Shown: positions 1 through 8,627 of the stretch, one piece after another | Numbering within the stretch: position 1 is the first letter of the stretch | Layout: each line of letters opens with the position of its first letter | Assembly (NCBI RefSeq): GCF_002483225.1 | Contig: NZ_DLHL01000043.1 | Location: 41,091 to 105,090, forward strand | Reading direction: 5' to 3' | DNA length: 64,000 nucleotides | Origin: Gemmatimonas sp. UBA7669 | Lineage (GTDB): Bacteria; Gemmatimonadota; Gemmatimonadetes; Gemmatimonadales; Gemmatimonadaceae | Translations under genes and position numbers: made by a program | The notes under the pieces: generated by a model | Told to the model about the DNA's origin: nothing | The model's input: the letters and a program-made list of their open reading frames with translations, nothing else | Database searches by the model: none

Positions 1-1
1 G

Positions 2-2956
2 TTCTATGCCGGCGGCAACGGGGAACAGTTGCAGCGTCTCGCGCAGACCATGCGGCAGCGGTTGGCGGAGACGGCTCGTGAGCTCGGCCTGGCACTGCCG
101 GTGTACGTGCTGTTCACGAAGATGGACCGCATCCCGCACTTCGAGCCCTGGGCCAGCGTGTTCACGAAGGACGAACTGCGCGCGCCACTCGGTGCGTCGT
201 TTGCCTTTGATGCGGCCGCCGATTCCGGCAACTACGCCGAACGCCTGGCCCCTCGTGTGGACCGGGCGTTTGCCGATCTCGTGGACTCGCTGGGCACGCG
301 CCGCGTGGATGTGCTGGGACGCGAGGCGCAGGTGGATCGGCGCTATGCGTCGTATGAGTTGCCGCGCGAATTGCGCAAGCTGCAGCCGGTGGTGTCGAGT
401 TTCCTGCTCGAGTTGTGCCGGCCCACGCAGTTGGGCTCGAGCCCTCTGTTGCGCGGTTTCTACTTTACCGGCGCGCGTCCCGTGCTCGTGCGCGATGTGG
501 CGCCCTCGGCGCCGGCCGCTGCGGCCGCCGCCATGCCGTCGGCGTCGGATGCGACCGGTATCTTCCGTCAGCCCGTCATGGCTGCTGCGGCGCCCGTGGC
601 GAATGCGGCCGCGAGTGCGCGCAAGGTGCCCGAGTGGGTGTTCCTCGACCGGCTGCTGCGCGAGGTCGTGATGACCGACGGCGGCGCGGCTTCGGTGGCG
701 CGTGGCGGCGTGCGGGTGCAGCGCACACGGCGCGTGATGCTCGGGACGGCCATCGCAGCCACGGTGCTGCTGCTGGCGGGCGTCACCACTTCGTGGCTCG
801 GTAATCGTGGCCTGCAGTCTCGGGTGCAGGAGGCCGCAGCCGGTGTGGCGGCGTTGCCCACCGTGCAGTCGGCGCCCGGCACGGTGGCGTTTCCCAGCGA
901 GGAAGCGTTGACGCGTCTGGATGCGCTGCGTGCGCTGATGGACAGTGTGCAGCAGTTCGACAGTGCGGGGCCGCCGCTGCGTCTGCGCTTTGGTTTGTGG
1001 CGTGGCCCCGCGCTGGTTGATGCCGCGCGGCCTGTATGGTTTGAGGGCTTCCGCAAACAGCTCTTTGCCGATGCCTGGACCGCGCTCAACGACTCGCTCA
1101 AGGCACTGCCCGATCTGCCCACGGCCAACAACGACTACGCCACCACTTACGGTTGGCTCAAGGCGTATCTCATCACCACCACGACGGCCGACAGCAGCAC
1201 CGCGGACTTTCTGGCCCCGGTGCTGCTGCGCAGCTGGCAGCGTGGACTCGAGACCGATGCGAGCGTGACGGAGCTGGCTGACCGCCAGTTCCGCTACTAT
1301 GCCGCCACGCTGCCGGTAACCAATCCGTATCCACGTGCCGCCGACGCGGCGGTGGTATCGCATGCGCGCGACTTTCTCTCGCGCTTCACGGGCGCCGAGC
1401 AGATCTACGTGAACATGCTGGGCGCGGCCAACAAGCAGGTGCCGGCCATCAAGATTCCGCAGGAGCCGGGCGTGCTCACCACGACGGCTGAAGTGGCGGG
1501 CGCGTTTTCGTCAGCGGGCGCGACGTTCATGAATGATGCCTTCCGCAACGCCGATCGCTACTTCCAGGGTGAGACCTGGGTGGTGGGTGATGCCACGGCC
1601 GCGCGTTCACTCGATCGCGATTCGGTCGTGACCTCGCTGCGTGTGCGGTACCGTGAAGACTACGAACGCACCTGGCGTCAGGTGGTGCAGGCCACCACGG
1701 TAGTGCGTCCGTCAACCGTCAAGGATGCCGCCGAACGACTCGACAAGTTGGCCGGTGTGCAGTCGCCCATGCTGCAGGTGCTGCGCACCGTGGCCGTGAA
1801 CACGGCGGTGGATTCGCTCATGCGCGTGGCGTTTCAACCGGTGCACGCGGTCACGCCGCCCGAGATCACCGACAAGTTCGTGTCGGAGAAGAATCAGCCG
1901 TACATGGATGGCCTGCTTGGTTTGCAGGGCGCGCTGCTGCAGGTGGCCAACATGCCGCCCGCCACGGACACGCCGAGCACGCAGGCGCTGGTGCAGGCGG
2001 CGCAGATGGCGGCGGGTGATGTGACCAAGGCGCGCGTGGCAGCCAAGCGTGTGTCGCAGAACTTTGACGTGAGCAGTGTGGGTGGTGCGCTGGCGTCACC
2101 GGTGGAGCAGTTGCTGCTCGCGCCCATTACGGGTGCGGAAGCGGTGCTCAAGACCGCGGCGAGTCAGCGTCCGCCGTCGCGCCGCGTGGTGGCAGCGGCG
2201 CCCGCGCCGGCGGCAGGAGGTGGCGGTGGTGGTGGTGGTGGTGGCGGTGCGGCTGCGGAAGCGGCCATTCTGAACGAACGCGGTCGCGCCTTCTGCGCGC
2301 GTGTCGATCAGCTCACCGGCCGCTTCCCGTTCAACCCGTCGGCCACCGCCGATGCCAGCCTGGCTGACGTAAAGGCCATTCTTGCGCCGGGTGAGGGTGA
2401 ACTGTGGGTGTTCCAGCAGGAGCGCCTGCAGCCCTATCTCGAAAAGCAGGGCAACGCCTGGGTGGCCAAGACGGGCGGCAAGCTCGAACTCTCGAAGAGC
2501 TTCGTGGACTTCTTCAATCGTGCTGCTGAGGTGTCGGCGGCGCTGTTTGCCGAAGATCCGAGTACGCCGCAGGTGCGCTGGCTGGCGAGTGGCGTCATTA
2601 CCGACAACACGCCGTTGCTCATCCTGCGCAACAACGGCAAGGAAGCGCGCTTCGACAAGCGGTCCTTCAAGAACGAAGTGGTATGGCCGGCCACCAACGG
2701 GCGTGATGCGCAGTTACAGGCGCAGTTCAAGAAGAACAAGCCCATCACGGTGCGGCAGGGTGGTGGTGACTGGGCCATCTTCCGCCTCGTGGCCGCCGCC
2801 GATCAGTTCGAAGGAGCGAGTGTGACGTGGAATGCCACGGGCAAGGACGCGGAACCGGTGCGCGTGAGCTTCGAGGCCATTCGCCGCGAAGCGTCGAATG
2901 TGCTCACGCGTGGCTGGTTGGGACGCATGAGCTGCGTGGCGCAGGTGACCAAGTAG
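2..2956 (+). CDS. tssM: TssM/IcmF-like T6SS membrane-complex protein, 5' end outside window
   Basis: TssM anchors the type VI secretion apparatus in the inner membrane and spans the periplasm. The frame is open from base 2, so the N-terminus lies to the left of the window. The visible part begins inside the cytoplasmic domain (VYVLFTKMDRIPHF, the IcmF GTPase-like signature). A membrane segment follows at about residue 235-255 (MLGTAIAATVLLLAGV). A long periplasmic region then ends in a beta-rich domain (DWAIFRLVAAADQFEG) as in TssM C-termini. A run of 11 glycines (about 2217-2250) forms a linker. No other tss gene is visible, so they would have to lie to the left. A rho-independent terminator follows. 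Family assignment is confident; the T6SS role assumes that the rest of the cluster exists. Confidence 0.85.
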   Translation, partial: FYAGGNGEQLQRLAQTMRQRLAETARELGLALPVYVLFTKMDRIPHFEPWASVFTKDELRAPLGASFAFDAAADSGNYAERLAPRVDRAFADLVDSLGTRRVDVLGREAQVDRRYASYELPRELRKLQPVVSSFLLELCRPTQLGSSPLLRGFYFTGARPVLVRDVAPSAPAAAAAAMPSASDATGIFRQPVMAAAAPVANAAASARKVPEWVFLDRLLREVVMTDGGAASVARGGVRVQRTRRVMLGTAIAATVLLLAGVTTSWLGNRGLQSRVQEAAAGVAALPTVQSAPGTVAFPSEEALTRLDALRALMDSVQQFDSAGPPLRLRFGLWRGPALVDAARPVWFEGFRKQLFADAWTALNDSLKALPDLPTANNDYATTYGWLKAYLITTTTADSSTADFLAPVLLRSWQRGLETDASVTELADRQFRYYAATLPVTNPYPRAADAAVVSHARDFLSRFTGAEQIYVNMLGAANKQVPAIKIPQEPGVLTTTAEVAGAFSSAGATFMNDAFRNADRYFQGETWVVGDATAARSLDRDSVVTSLRVRYREDYERTWRQVVQATTVVRPSTVKDAAERLDKLAGVQSPMLQVLRTVAVNTAVDSLMRVAFQPVHAVTPPEITDKFVSEKNQPYMDGLLGLQGALLQVANMPPATDTPSTQALVQAAQMAAGDVTKARVAAKRVSQNFDVSSVGGALASPVEQLLLAPITGAEAVLKTAASQRPPSRRVVAAAPAPAAGGGGGGGGGGGAAAEAAILNERGRAFCARVDQLTGRFPFNPSATADASLADVKAILAPGEGELWVFQQERLQPYLEKQGNAWVAKTGGKLELSKSFVDFFNRAAEVSAALFAEDPSTPQVRWLASGVITDNTPLLILRNNGKEARFDKRSFKNEVVWPATNGRDAQLQAQFKKNKPITVRQGGGDWAIFRLVAAADQFEGASVTWNATGKDAEPVRVSFEAIRREASNVLTRGWLGRMSCVAQVTK

Positions 2957-2979
2957 GCACGTACGACCTCGAAACGTCG

Positions 2980-3012
2980 AACGGGCCCGGTGCACTTGGC
3001 ATCGGGCCCGTT
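2980..3012. terminator. Bidirectional terminator hairpin between tssM and the kinase gene
   Basis: An inverted repeat pairs 2980-2993 with 2999-3012 (14 bp, including one G-U) around a 5-nt loop. It lies between the tssM stop and the stop of the convergent kinase gene and could end both transcripts. The T-run is short, as expected in GC-rich DNA. Confidence 0.7.
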
Positions 3013-3036
3013 GTCATGTGATCAACGCCGCGCGCT

Positions 3037-4920
3037 CTATTGCGCGCAGCCCAACTGCCCGCTGTATCGCGTAATGATGTCGGCCTGATTCATGGTGCGC
3101 GCGGTACCACGCGCGCTACGCAACGCCGTGCAGGCCGGCCGCACCTCGTCGAGCAGCAGGTGCGCCTCGGCTATGCGGATGTAGGCCCAGGTGCTGTCTT
3201 CCGGTGTTGGCAGGCGCAGCAGCACGCTGCGCAATGCGGGAATGGCCGAGCGCGCATCGTCGTCATTGGCGCTGCCTGGGTCGAGCGCCTTGGTGAGACT
3301 GTCGAGCGTCGTGCGGGCGGCCTGCCCCAGCGGCGAAATGGCGCGACCGGTCGGGGCGCTTGGCGCGGCGGGTCGATCGGTGTTGGTCGCCGATGACTCT
3401 GTGCCCGACGGCGCCGTGTTGCCTGGCGCGCCTGACGGTGCGGCTGACGGCGCGGCGCTGGCGCCTGCCGGATTGGCCGCAGGTGGTGTGGTCGCGCCTG
3501 TGGCGGCGCCCGACTGCTGCACCGAGCGCGCGGCCTGCTTGGCCTCGTTGAGCAGCTGGTCGGCGGTGCGCGAGGCAGAGTTCACCAGACGATCGACGTC
3601 ACTGGCGCGCGGTGCGCGCTGCTTGGTGAACCACCACCAGCCGGCACCAGCCAGCAGGAGCACCGGCAAGCTCGGCAGGGCAAAGCGCGGCAGCCGGAAG
3701 CTGCGGCGCGGTACCTGCACATCGACACGCGGTGCGGCAGACGGTGTGGGTTTGGCCTTTGCAGCAGACGCCGCAGGTCGCGACGCGGCCGGCGTGGGCT
3801 TGCTGCCCTTGTTGCTCCGGCGCGCTTTTTCGATGTCGTCGCGATCGAGCGTGTGGATGGCGCGGGCCGCTCCCGGGGTGTCAACCTTCTCGAGGACTGA
3901 TTCGGCGCTGGCGGCTGGCGTTGGCCTTGCGGCCGCGGGCGGCGCAGCGGGAGCCGCCACCACCGGCGCAACGATGGCCGCTTCGAAGGCCTTGGCCAAT
4001 GCGCCGGCGGATGCGGTGCGCTTGGCGGGATCCTTGTCGAGCGCCTGGTCAAACACCTGCTGCAGTGCAGCCGGCCAGCGCACGTCGTTCTTGACGGTAA
4101 TGAGCGGACGCGGCGTGGACACGAGCCGCGCGGTCATGCCGCGGTCGGGCGTGTTGGTGTCGAACGGCATGTCGAGCGTGAGGCACTGATAGGCCACAAG
4201 AGCCAGCGCGTACACGTCGCTGCGATGATCGATGTCGCTGCCGAGCAACTGCTCGGGACTCATGAACTCGGGCGTGCCGACGACAAAACCGGTGCGCGTG
4301 AGGCCGGACTCCTTTTCGTTGCTGCCGATGGCTTTGGCAATGCCGAAGTCCACAACCTTGCAGCGATCGCTGCCGTCCGCGTCATCCACCGTGACGAGGA
4401 TGTTGTCGGGCTTGAGGTCACGGTGCACGATGCCGAGGCGATGCGCGGCGTCGAGGCCGTCGGCGACCTGGCGGATGATGCGTGCGGTGCGTTCGAGTGA
4501 GAGCGGCCCGGACTTGGCGAGCACATTCTTGAGTGTGTCCCCGCTCACATACTCCATGGCCAGATACACCAGGCCATCGCCCGTCTCACCGAAGTCGAAG
4601 ACGCGCGCCACGCGCTCATGCTCAATGCGGCTGGCATTGGCGGCCTCGCGATTGAAGCGGGCCACGGACGCCGGATCCTTGAGCAACTCGGGCCGCAGGA
4701 CCTTGATGGCAGCCTGGAGGGGCAGTCGCACATGGCGGGCAAGGTACACCTTGCCCATGCCGCCCTCGCCGAGGAGGTCGGTGACGAGGTAGCGATCGGC
4801 AACGACCGACCCGATCAGGTCGCCTTCAGGATCTGCCGCGCGCAGCGTGGAGCCGTCGGCGGGGCAGAAGATGTTGGAATCGGCGTAGCTGGTCCCGCAA
4901 ACGGGGCAGACTTTGGGCAT
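3037..4920 (-). CDS. Zinc-ribbon Ser/Thr protein kinase with one transmembrane segment (PpkA-like)
   Basis: A Hanks-type kinase of 627 aa. The N-terminus carries a short zinc ribbon (CPVCG at residues 5-9, FCPADG near 18-23). A complete kinase domain follows at about residues 45-310: glycine loop GEGGMGKVY, catalytic lysine in AAIKVLRPE, catalytic loop HRDLKPDN and the DFG motif. Then come an Ala/Pro linker, one membrane segment (LPVLLLAGAGWWWF) and a periplasmic tail with TPR-like C-terminal helices. An upstream in-frame ATG at 4953 exists, but 4920 places the zinc ribbon at the very N-terminus, as in related kinases. It is convergent with tssM and divergent from a CsgG-like gene only 51 bp away. 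Kinases beside T6SS genes often control assembly (PpkA); that role here is inference. Confidence 0.85.
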   Translation of the reverse strand: MPKVCPVCGTSYADSNIFCPADGSTLRAADPEGDLIGSVVADRYLVTDLLGEGGMGKVYLARHVRLPLQAAIKVLRPELLKDPASVARFNREAANASRIEHERVARVFDFGETGDGLVYLAMEYVSGDTLKNVLAKSGPLSLERTARIIRQVADGLDAAHRLGIVHRDLKPDNILVTVDDADGSDRCKVVDFGIAKAIGSNEKESGLTRTGFVVGTPEFMSPEQLLGSDIDHRSDVYALALVAYQCLTLDMPFDTNTPDRGMTARLVSTPRPLITVKNDVRWPAALQQVFDQALDKDPAKRTASAGALAKAFEAAIVAPVVAAPAAPPAAARPTPAASAESVLEKVDTPGAARAIHTLDRDDIEKARRSNKGSKPTPAASRPAASAAKAKPTPSAAPRVDVQVPRRSFRLPRFALPSLPVLLLAGAGWWWFTKQRAPRASDVDRLVNSASRTADQLLNEAKQAARSVQQSGAATGATTPPAANPAGASAAPSAAPSGAPGNTAPSGTESSATNTDRPAAPSAPTGRAISPLGQAARTTLDSLTKALDPGSANDDDARSAIPALRSVLLRLPTPEDSTWAYIRIAEAHLLLDEVRPACTALRSARGTARTMNQADIITRYSGQLGCAQ

Positions 4921-4971
4921 GCTGGGGAAATGCGGTATGTTCCGGGGAATCACCCAACGGAGAATATGCTG

Positions 4972-5748
4972 ATGACCGTCTCTCTGCTGTCCCGCCGCAT
5001 GCGTCGGGCCCTGATGGCGCCCGTAACGCGCAGGTTGCGTTTGCCCGGTCTGGGCTTGTCCCTGCTGGCCGTGACCTCAACCGCGGGTGTCGTGTCGGCC
5101 CAGGGAAGCGGCGGGAAGCCGACCGTGGCCGTGATGTACTTTACCAACGGGGCCTTGGCGAACAATGCCGATTATGCGCCGCTGAGCAAGGGGTTGGCCG
5201 AAATGCTCATTACGGAGCTGGCGGCGAACACGAACATCCGGGTGGTGGAGCGCGACCGCCTGCAGGCCCTGCTCGAGGAGCAGAACCTGGGGGCGAGCGG
5301 CCGGGTGGAGAAGGAAACCGCCGCCAAGATCGGCAAAACGCTCGGCGCATTGCACATGCTGATGGGCAGTTTCGTGATCGACCCCAAGGAGCGCATGCGC
5401 ATGGACGTGCGAGCCATCAACACGGAAACGTCCGAGCTGGAGTACGCCGCGACCGTGACGGGCAAGGCCGACAACATGCTGGAGCTGCTGTCACAGCTGG
5501 GTGCCAAGCTGAACGCGGGGCTCAAGTTGCCCGCGGTGCCAGCCGGCGTGCAGGAAGGCGCGGCGGTTGGCGCCAAGGGACCCAATCAGCTCAAGTCCAT
5601 GATGTTGCTGAGCCGCGCGCTCGAGCAGCAGGATCGCAAGAACAACACGCAGGCCATTGCGCTCTACAAGGAATCGCTGGCCGCCAATCCCGACAACGCG
5701 CGGGCCAAGACGCTGCTGGCCAGTCTGGAGCGCGGCACAAAGGAGTAA
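4972..5748 (+). CDS. Secreted CsgG-like protein with C-terminal TPR
   Basis: A protein of 258 aa with a long signal peptide ending near VSAQ (about residue 41). The body matches the CsgG/curli-assembly fold: VAVMYFTNGAL, a glycine-poised helix (LAEMLITELAANTNIRVVER) and LGAHMLMGSF-like strands. One TPR motif closes the C-terminus (ALYKESLAANPDNARAK). The start at 4972 has GGAG nine bases upstream; the in-frame ATG at 4966 is too close to it. No lipobox cysteine is visible, unlike true CsgG, so it is probably periplasmic. A related protein begins the minus-strand operon at 10855. The gene is followed by a strong terminator. Its target is unknown. Confidence 0.7.
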   Translation: MTVSLLSRRMRRALMAPVTRRLRLPGLGLSLLAVTSTAGVVSAQGSGGKPTVAVMYFTNGALANNADYAPLSKGLAEMLITELAANTNIRVVERDRLQALLEEQNLGASGRVEKETAAKIGKTLGALHMLMGSFVIDPKERMRMDVRAINTETSELEYAATVTGKADNMLELLSQLGAKLNAGLKLPAVPAGVQEGAAVGAKGPNQLKSMMLLSRALEQQDRKNNTQAIALYKESLAANPDNARAKTLLASLERGTKE

Positions 5749-5786
5749 GTACGGCGCAGAACGCGTGACCGGCTGAACACAAAAAC

Positions 5787-5820
5787 AAACGGGGGTGATC
5801 CACTCGGATCACCCCCGTTT
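5787..5820. terminator. Perfect bidirectional terminator hairpin
   Basis: A perfect 15-bp inverted repeat (5787-5801 with 5806-5820) encloses a 4-nt loop. The arms begin with AAAC and end with GTTT, so it has an A tract on one side and a T tract on the other. It sits between the stops of two convergent genes. Confidence 0.9.
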
Positions 5821-5864
5821 GTCGTACCCTGTCTGGTTGTGGTCAGTTCGTCATGACCTGGAGG

Positions 5865-8621
5865 TCATGTCCCCTTGCGGACCTTGGACCGCACGTTGGA
5901 CGCCGGCGAGAAGAATGTGGCGCTGATCGTCGACGTTGTGTTCACGCCCGTGATGGCGTAATCGGTGCAGGGACTGCTGCTCATGGCGCAGATGGACCCG
6001 CTGCCAAAAAATCCGTTCGCGCCGTTGAAGCCGTTGAGGAACACGGTGAAGCCCGCTCCACTGGGGACGGACAGGTTGCAGATGGTCGTGGGACTGTTGT
6101 CGCCCTGCGCGCGCGAACAGCTTGGCGAGAAGTTGTTGCCGCTGATGGCGAGGATACCGCCTTCCGAACCCGAGAGCGTCACGGTGATCGTCACGGGCGG
6201 CACGGGAATGAAGCGGGCCGTGACTTCCACGTTGCCGTTGGCCGTGAGCGTGCAGGACGAACTGCTGCCAAACGAGGCGCAGGCCCCGCCCCATCCCGCG
6301 AAGCTTTGTCCGCTTTGCGGCAGGGCGAGGAGTGTTACGCTCGTCCCACCCGGCACGGACTGCACGCAGGTACTGCCGCTTTGCACGGTCGTGCCAGTGA
6401 ATGTGCAGTCGATGCCGTTGGAATACATCTCCATCGGGTCATCGATGAGGATGGTGCCGGTACCGGTGTTGTTCGACTCGGGGCTCACCGAGATAAGTCC
6501 CGTGGGCGGACCGAACGTGGCCGTTACGCTGGCGTTCTGCGTAACGATGAACGTGCAGGTCACCGAGCTCGAGGCACAGGCGCCGCTGTAACCCGAGAAC
6601 GTCTGGTCGACACCCGGCGAGGCCGTGAGCGTGAGGTTGCGGCTCACGTCCACCAGCGTGGTGCACTGGCGGCTGCTTTCGCCCTCGGCGAGCGTGCAGG
6701 TGAAGCCGCTGCTCGTGGACACCGACCCGAATCCGCCCTGCGAACCGGCGGCGAGGTTGAGCGTGAGCAGCACCTGGCGGCGCGTGAACACCGCGGTGAC
6801 CGTGCGGGCCTGATCGACGGTGACCTGACAGAGTCCCGTGCCGCTGCAGGCGCCGGTCCAGCCACTGAAGTTGCTCTCGCCGTCCGGGATGGCGGTGAGC
6901 GTGAGCGTCGTGCCGTTGGGCACGGTGGCGCTGCAGGTTCCGCTGTTGGAGCCGTTGGCGCGCAGGCAGCTGATGACACTGCCCGCGAACACCTGACCGT
7001 CACCCGTGCCCGTGGGCACGACGGTGATGACCGCCGGCGGATCGAACTGCGCGGTCACATTGCGCTGCGTGCCGGTGATGGGCAGCACGCAGGTGGTGCC
7101 CACCTGGCCTGCACAGTCGCCGCCCCAGCCACGGAAGGAATTGCCCGAGAGCGCTGCCGCAGACAGGGTGATGCTGGTGCCCTCGTTGAAGAGCGCGGTG
7201 CACGCGCCCTGGCCACTGGCTCCCACGAGGTTGCAGGAGATGCCGGCCGGCGTGGAGGTGATGATGCCACGGCCCTCACCCGTGCCACGAATGGACACCG
7301 TGACCGGTGCCTCGAAGCGCGCGTTGACCGTGCGGTCGCCGTTCATGGTGACCTGGCAGGTGGTGGCGGTGCTGCCCGAACAGGCGTCCCCACTCCAACC
7401 GCGGAAGATGCTCTGTCCGGCCGGCGTGACCGACAGCGTGACCACGGCGCCTTCGACGAACGTGCCGCTGCAGGTGCCGGTGGTGGTGCCACCCTGCGAC
7501 ACGCAGAGAATGCCGCCCTGATCGGCGTTGATGGTGCCCAGACCCGAGCCGCTGCCGGTAAGGCGCAGCGTGCGCAGCGCGCGGAACACGATACCCACGT
7601 TGCGTGCCGCATTCATGTTCACCGTGCAGGCGGCGCCCTGCGTGCCGGCGCAGTCACCCGCCCAGCCCACCAGTTCACTGCCTGAGGCCGGTGTGGCCGT
7701 GATCACCACCGACTGATCGCCGGGGAAGGTGAAGCTGCAGGCGCCCGTGGCCTGCTGCCCGCTGATGGTGCAGTTGATGCCCGCGGGCGCCGAGGTGAGC
7801 GTACCGTTGCCGCTGAATCCCGACGAGGCAATGGTGAGCACCTGCGGCTGCGGCACGACGCGCACGTCGACGGAGGCGAGGCGGTTGCCCACTTCGGCCA
7901 CAATGCGCGTGACACCCGGTGCGACCGCGGTCACCACACCGGCCGCATTCACCGTAGCCACGCTGGGTGCGCTGCTGCTGAAGGTGGGGGTGCGACCCGT
8001 GACCGTCTGACCCGCGCCGTTGGTGATCTGCGCGGTGAGGGCCATGGTGCGCGCCACTTCCACACGCAACGGCTGACCCGGCCCGACTACATTGGCTGGC
8101 GGCGCGGTGAGCGTGATGTTGGCGATGTCGGTGAGCGGGATGGGGTCGGTGACCGTGTTGGTCTGACCCGGACGAAGCGAGAAGGGCCCGATGCGCTGGC
8201 GATCAACACTCAGTCCGTCGAGCAACAGCTCGAGTTCGAGTTCGACCACGCACTCATCGCTGGCCACCGCGCCGGAGAGGCCGGCCCGATTGGCGTCCCG
8301 CAGACAGTTGGCGAGGTCGAGCCCGATGGGGACCTGCTGACTACCGGCGGTATTGAGTGCGATGGTCTGCGTGGACAGCGGCACGGTGCCGCCGGCCGCG
8401 AGGAGATAGCGGGCGCTGACCCGCACCTGCGCGGTCTGCGCCGTGTTGGCCTGCACCGCCATGGAGAAGGCGACGCGGGCGGGCTGGTCGGTGCCCGGGG
8501 CGACGACGTCGTTATCGCCGGCACAGGCACTGAGCAGCGCGGACATCGCGCAGGCCGCGCCGAGGCGCAGTGCGCCGGGGCGCAGCACGCGCGTCAGGCG
8601 GAAAGGAAGCATGGTTGGCAT
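5865..8621 (-). CDS. Surface lipoprotein with a Big_2-like domain and seven InlB B-type repeats
   Basis: A lipoprotein of 918 aa. The signal peptide ends in the lipobox LLSAC (Cys33). Next come an uncharacterised N-terminal region and an Ig-like Big_2 domain (SSAPSVATVNAAGVVTAVAPG). Seven repeats of about 85-100 aa follow, each with a glycine-rich strand, a C..GxC pair, a hydrophobic VTLTA strand, the core GWxGxC and a closing VTAxF. This is the InlB B-repeat / Listeria-Bacteroides repeat type. Cysteines recur at matching positions, which suggests one or two disulfides per repeat. It is the last gene of a three-gene operon, starting 6 bp after the barrel gene. A second in-frame ATG at 8612 is an alternative start. 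The role is probably surface display or adhesion; the ligand is unknown. Confidence 0.75.
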   Translation of the reverse strand: MPTMLPFRLTRVLRPGALRLGAACAMSALLSACAGDNDVVAPGTDQPARVAFSMAVQANTAQTAQVRVSARYLLAAGGTVPLSTQTIALNTAGSQQVPIGLDLANCLRDANRAGLSGAVASDECVVELELELLLDGLSVDRQRIGPFSLRPGQTNTVTDPIPLTDIANITLTAPPANVVGPGQPLRVEVARTMALTAQITNGAGQTVTGRTPTFSSSAPSVATVNAAGVVTAVAPGVTRIVAEVGNRLASVDVRVVPQPQVLTIASSGFSGNGTLTSAPAGINCTISGQQATGACSFTFPGDQSVVITATPASGSELVGWAGDCAGTQGAACTVNMNAARNVGIVFRALRTLRLTGSGSGLGTINADQGGILCVSQGGTTTGTCSGTFVEGAVVTLSVTPAGQSIFRGWSGDACSGSTATTCQVTMNGDRTVNARFEAPVTVSIRGTGEGRGIITSTPAGISCNLVGASGQGACTALFNEGTSITLSAAALSGNSFRGWGGDCAGQVGTTCVLPITGTQRNVTAQFDPPAVITVVPTGTGDGQVFAGSVISCLRANGSNSGTCSATVPNGTTLTLTAIPDGESNFSGWTGACSGTGLCQVTVDQARTVTAVFTRRQVLLTLNLAAGSQGGFGSVSTSSGFTCTLAEGESSRQCTTLVDVSRNLTLTASPGVDQTFSGYSGACASSSVTCTFIVTQNASVTATFGPPTGLISVSPESNNTGTGTILIDDPMEMYSNGIDCTFTGTTVQSGSTCVQSVPGGTSVTLLALPQSGQSFAGWGGACASFGSSSSCTLTANGNVEVTARFIPVPPVTITVTLSGSEGGILAISGNNFSPSCSRAQGDNSPTTICNLSVPSGAGFTVFLNGFNGANGFFGSGSICAMSSSPCTDYAITGVNTTSTISATFFSPASNVRSKVRKGT

Positions 8622-8627
8622 GGGCGA

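Noticed and set aside
5853..7685. A 610-codon open frame on the plus strand
   Set aside because: Antisense to the repeat lipoprotein, low-complexity Arg/Gly/Ala, and without a family match.
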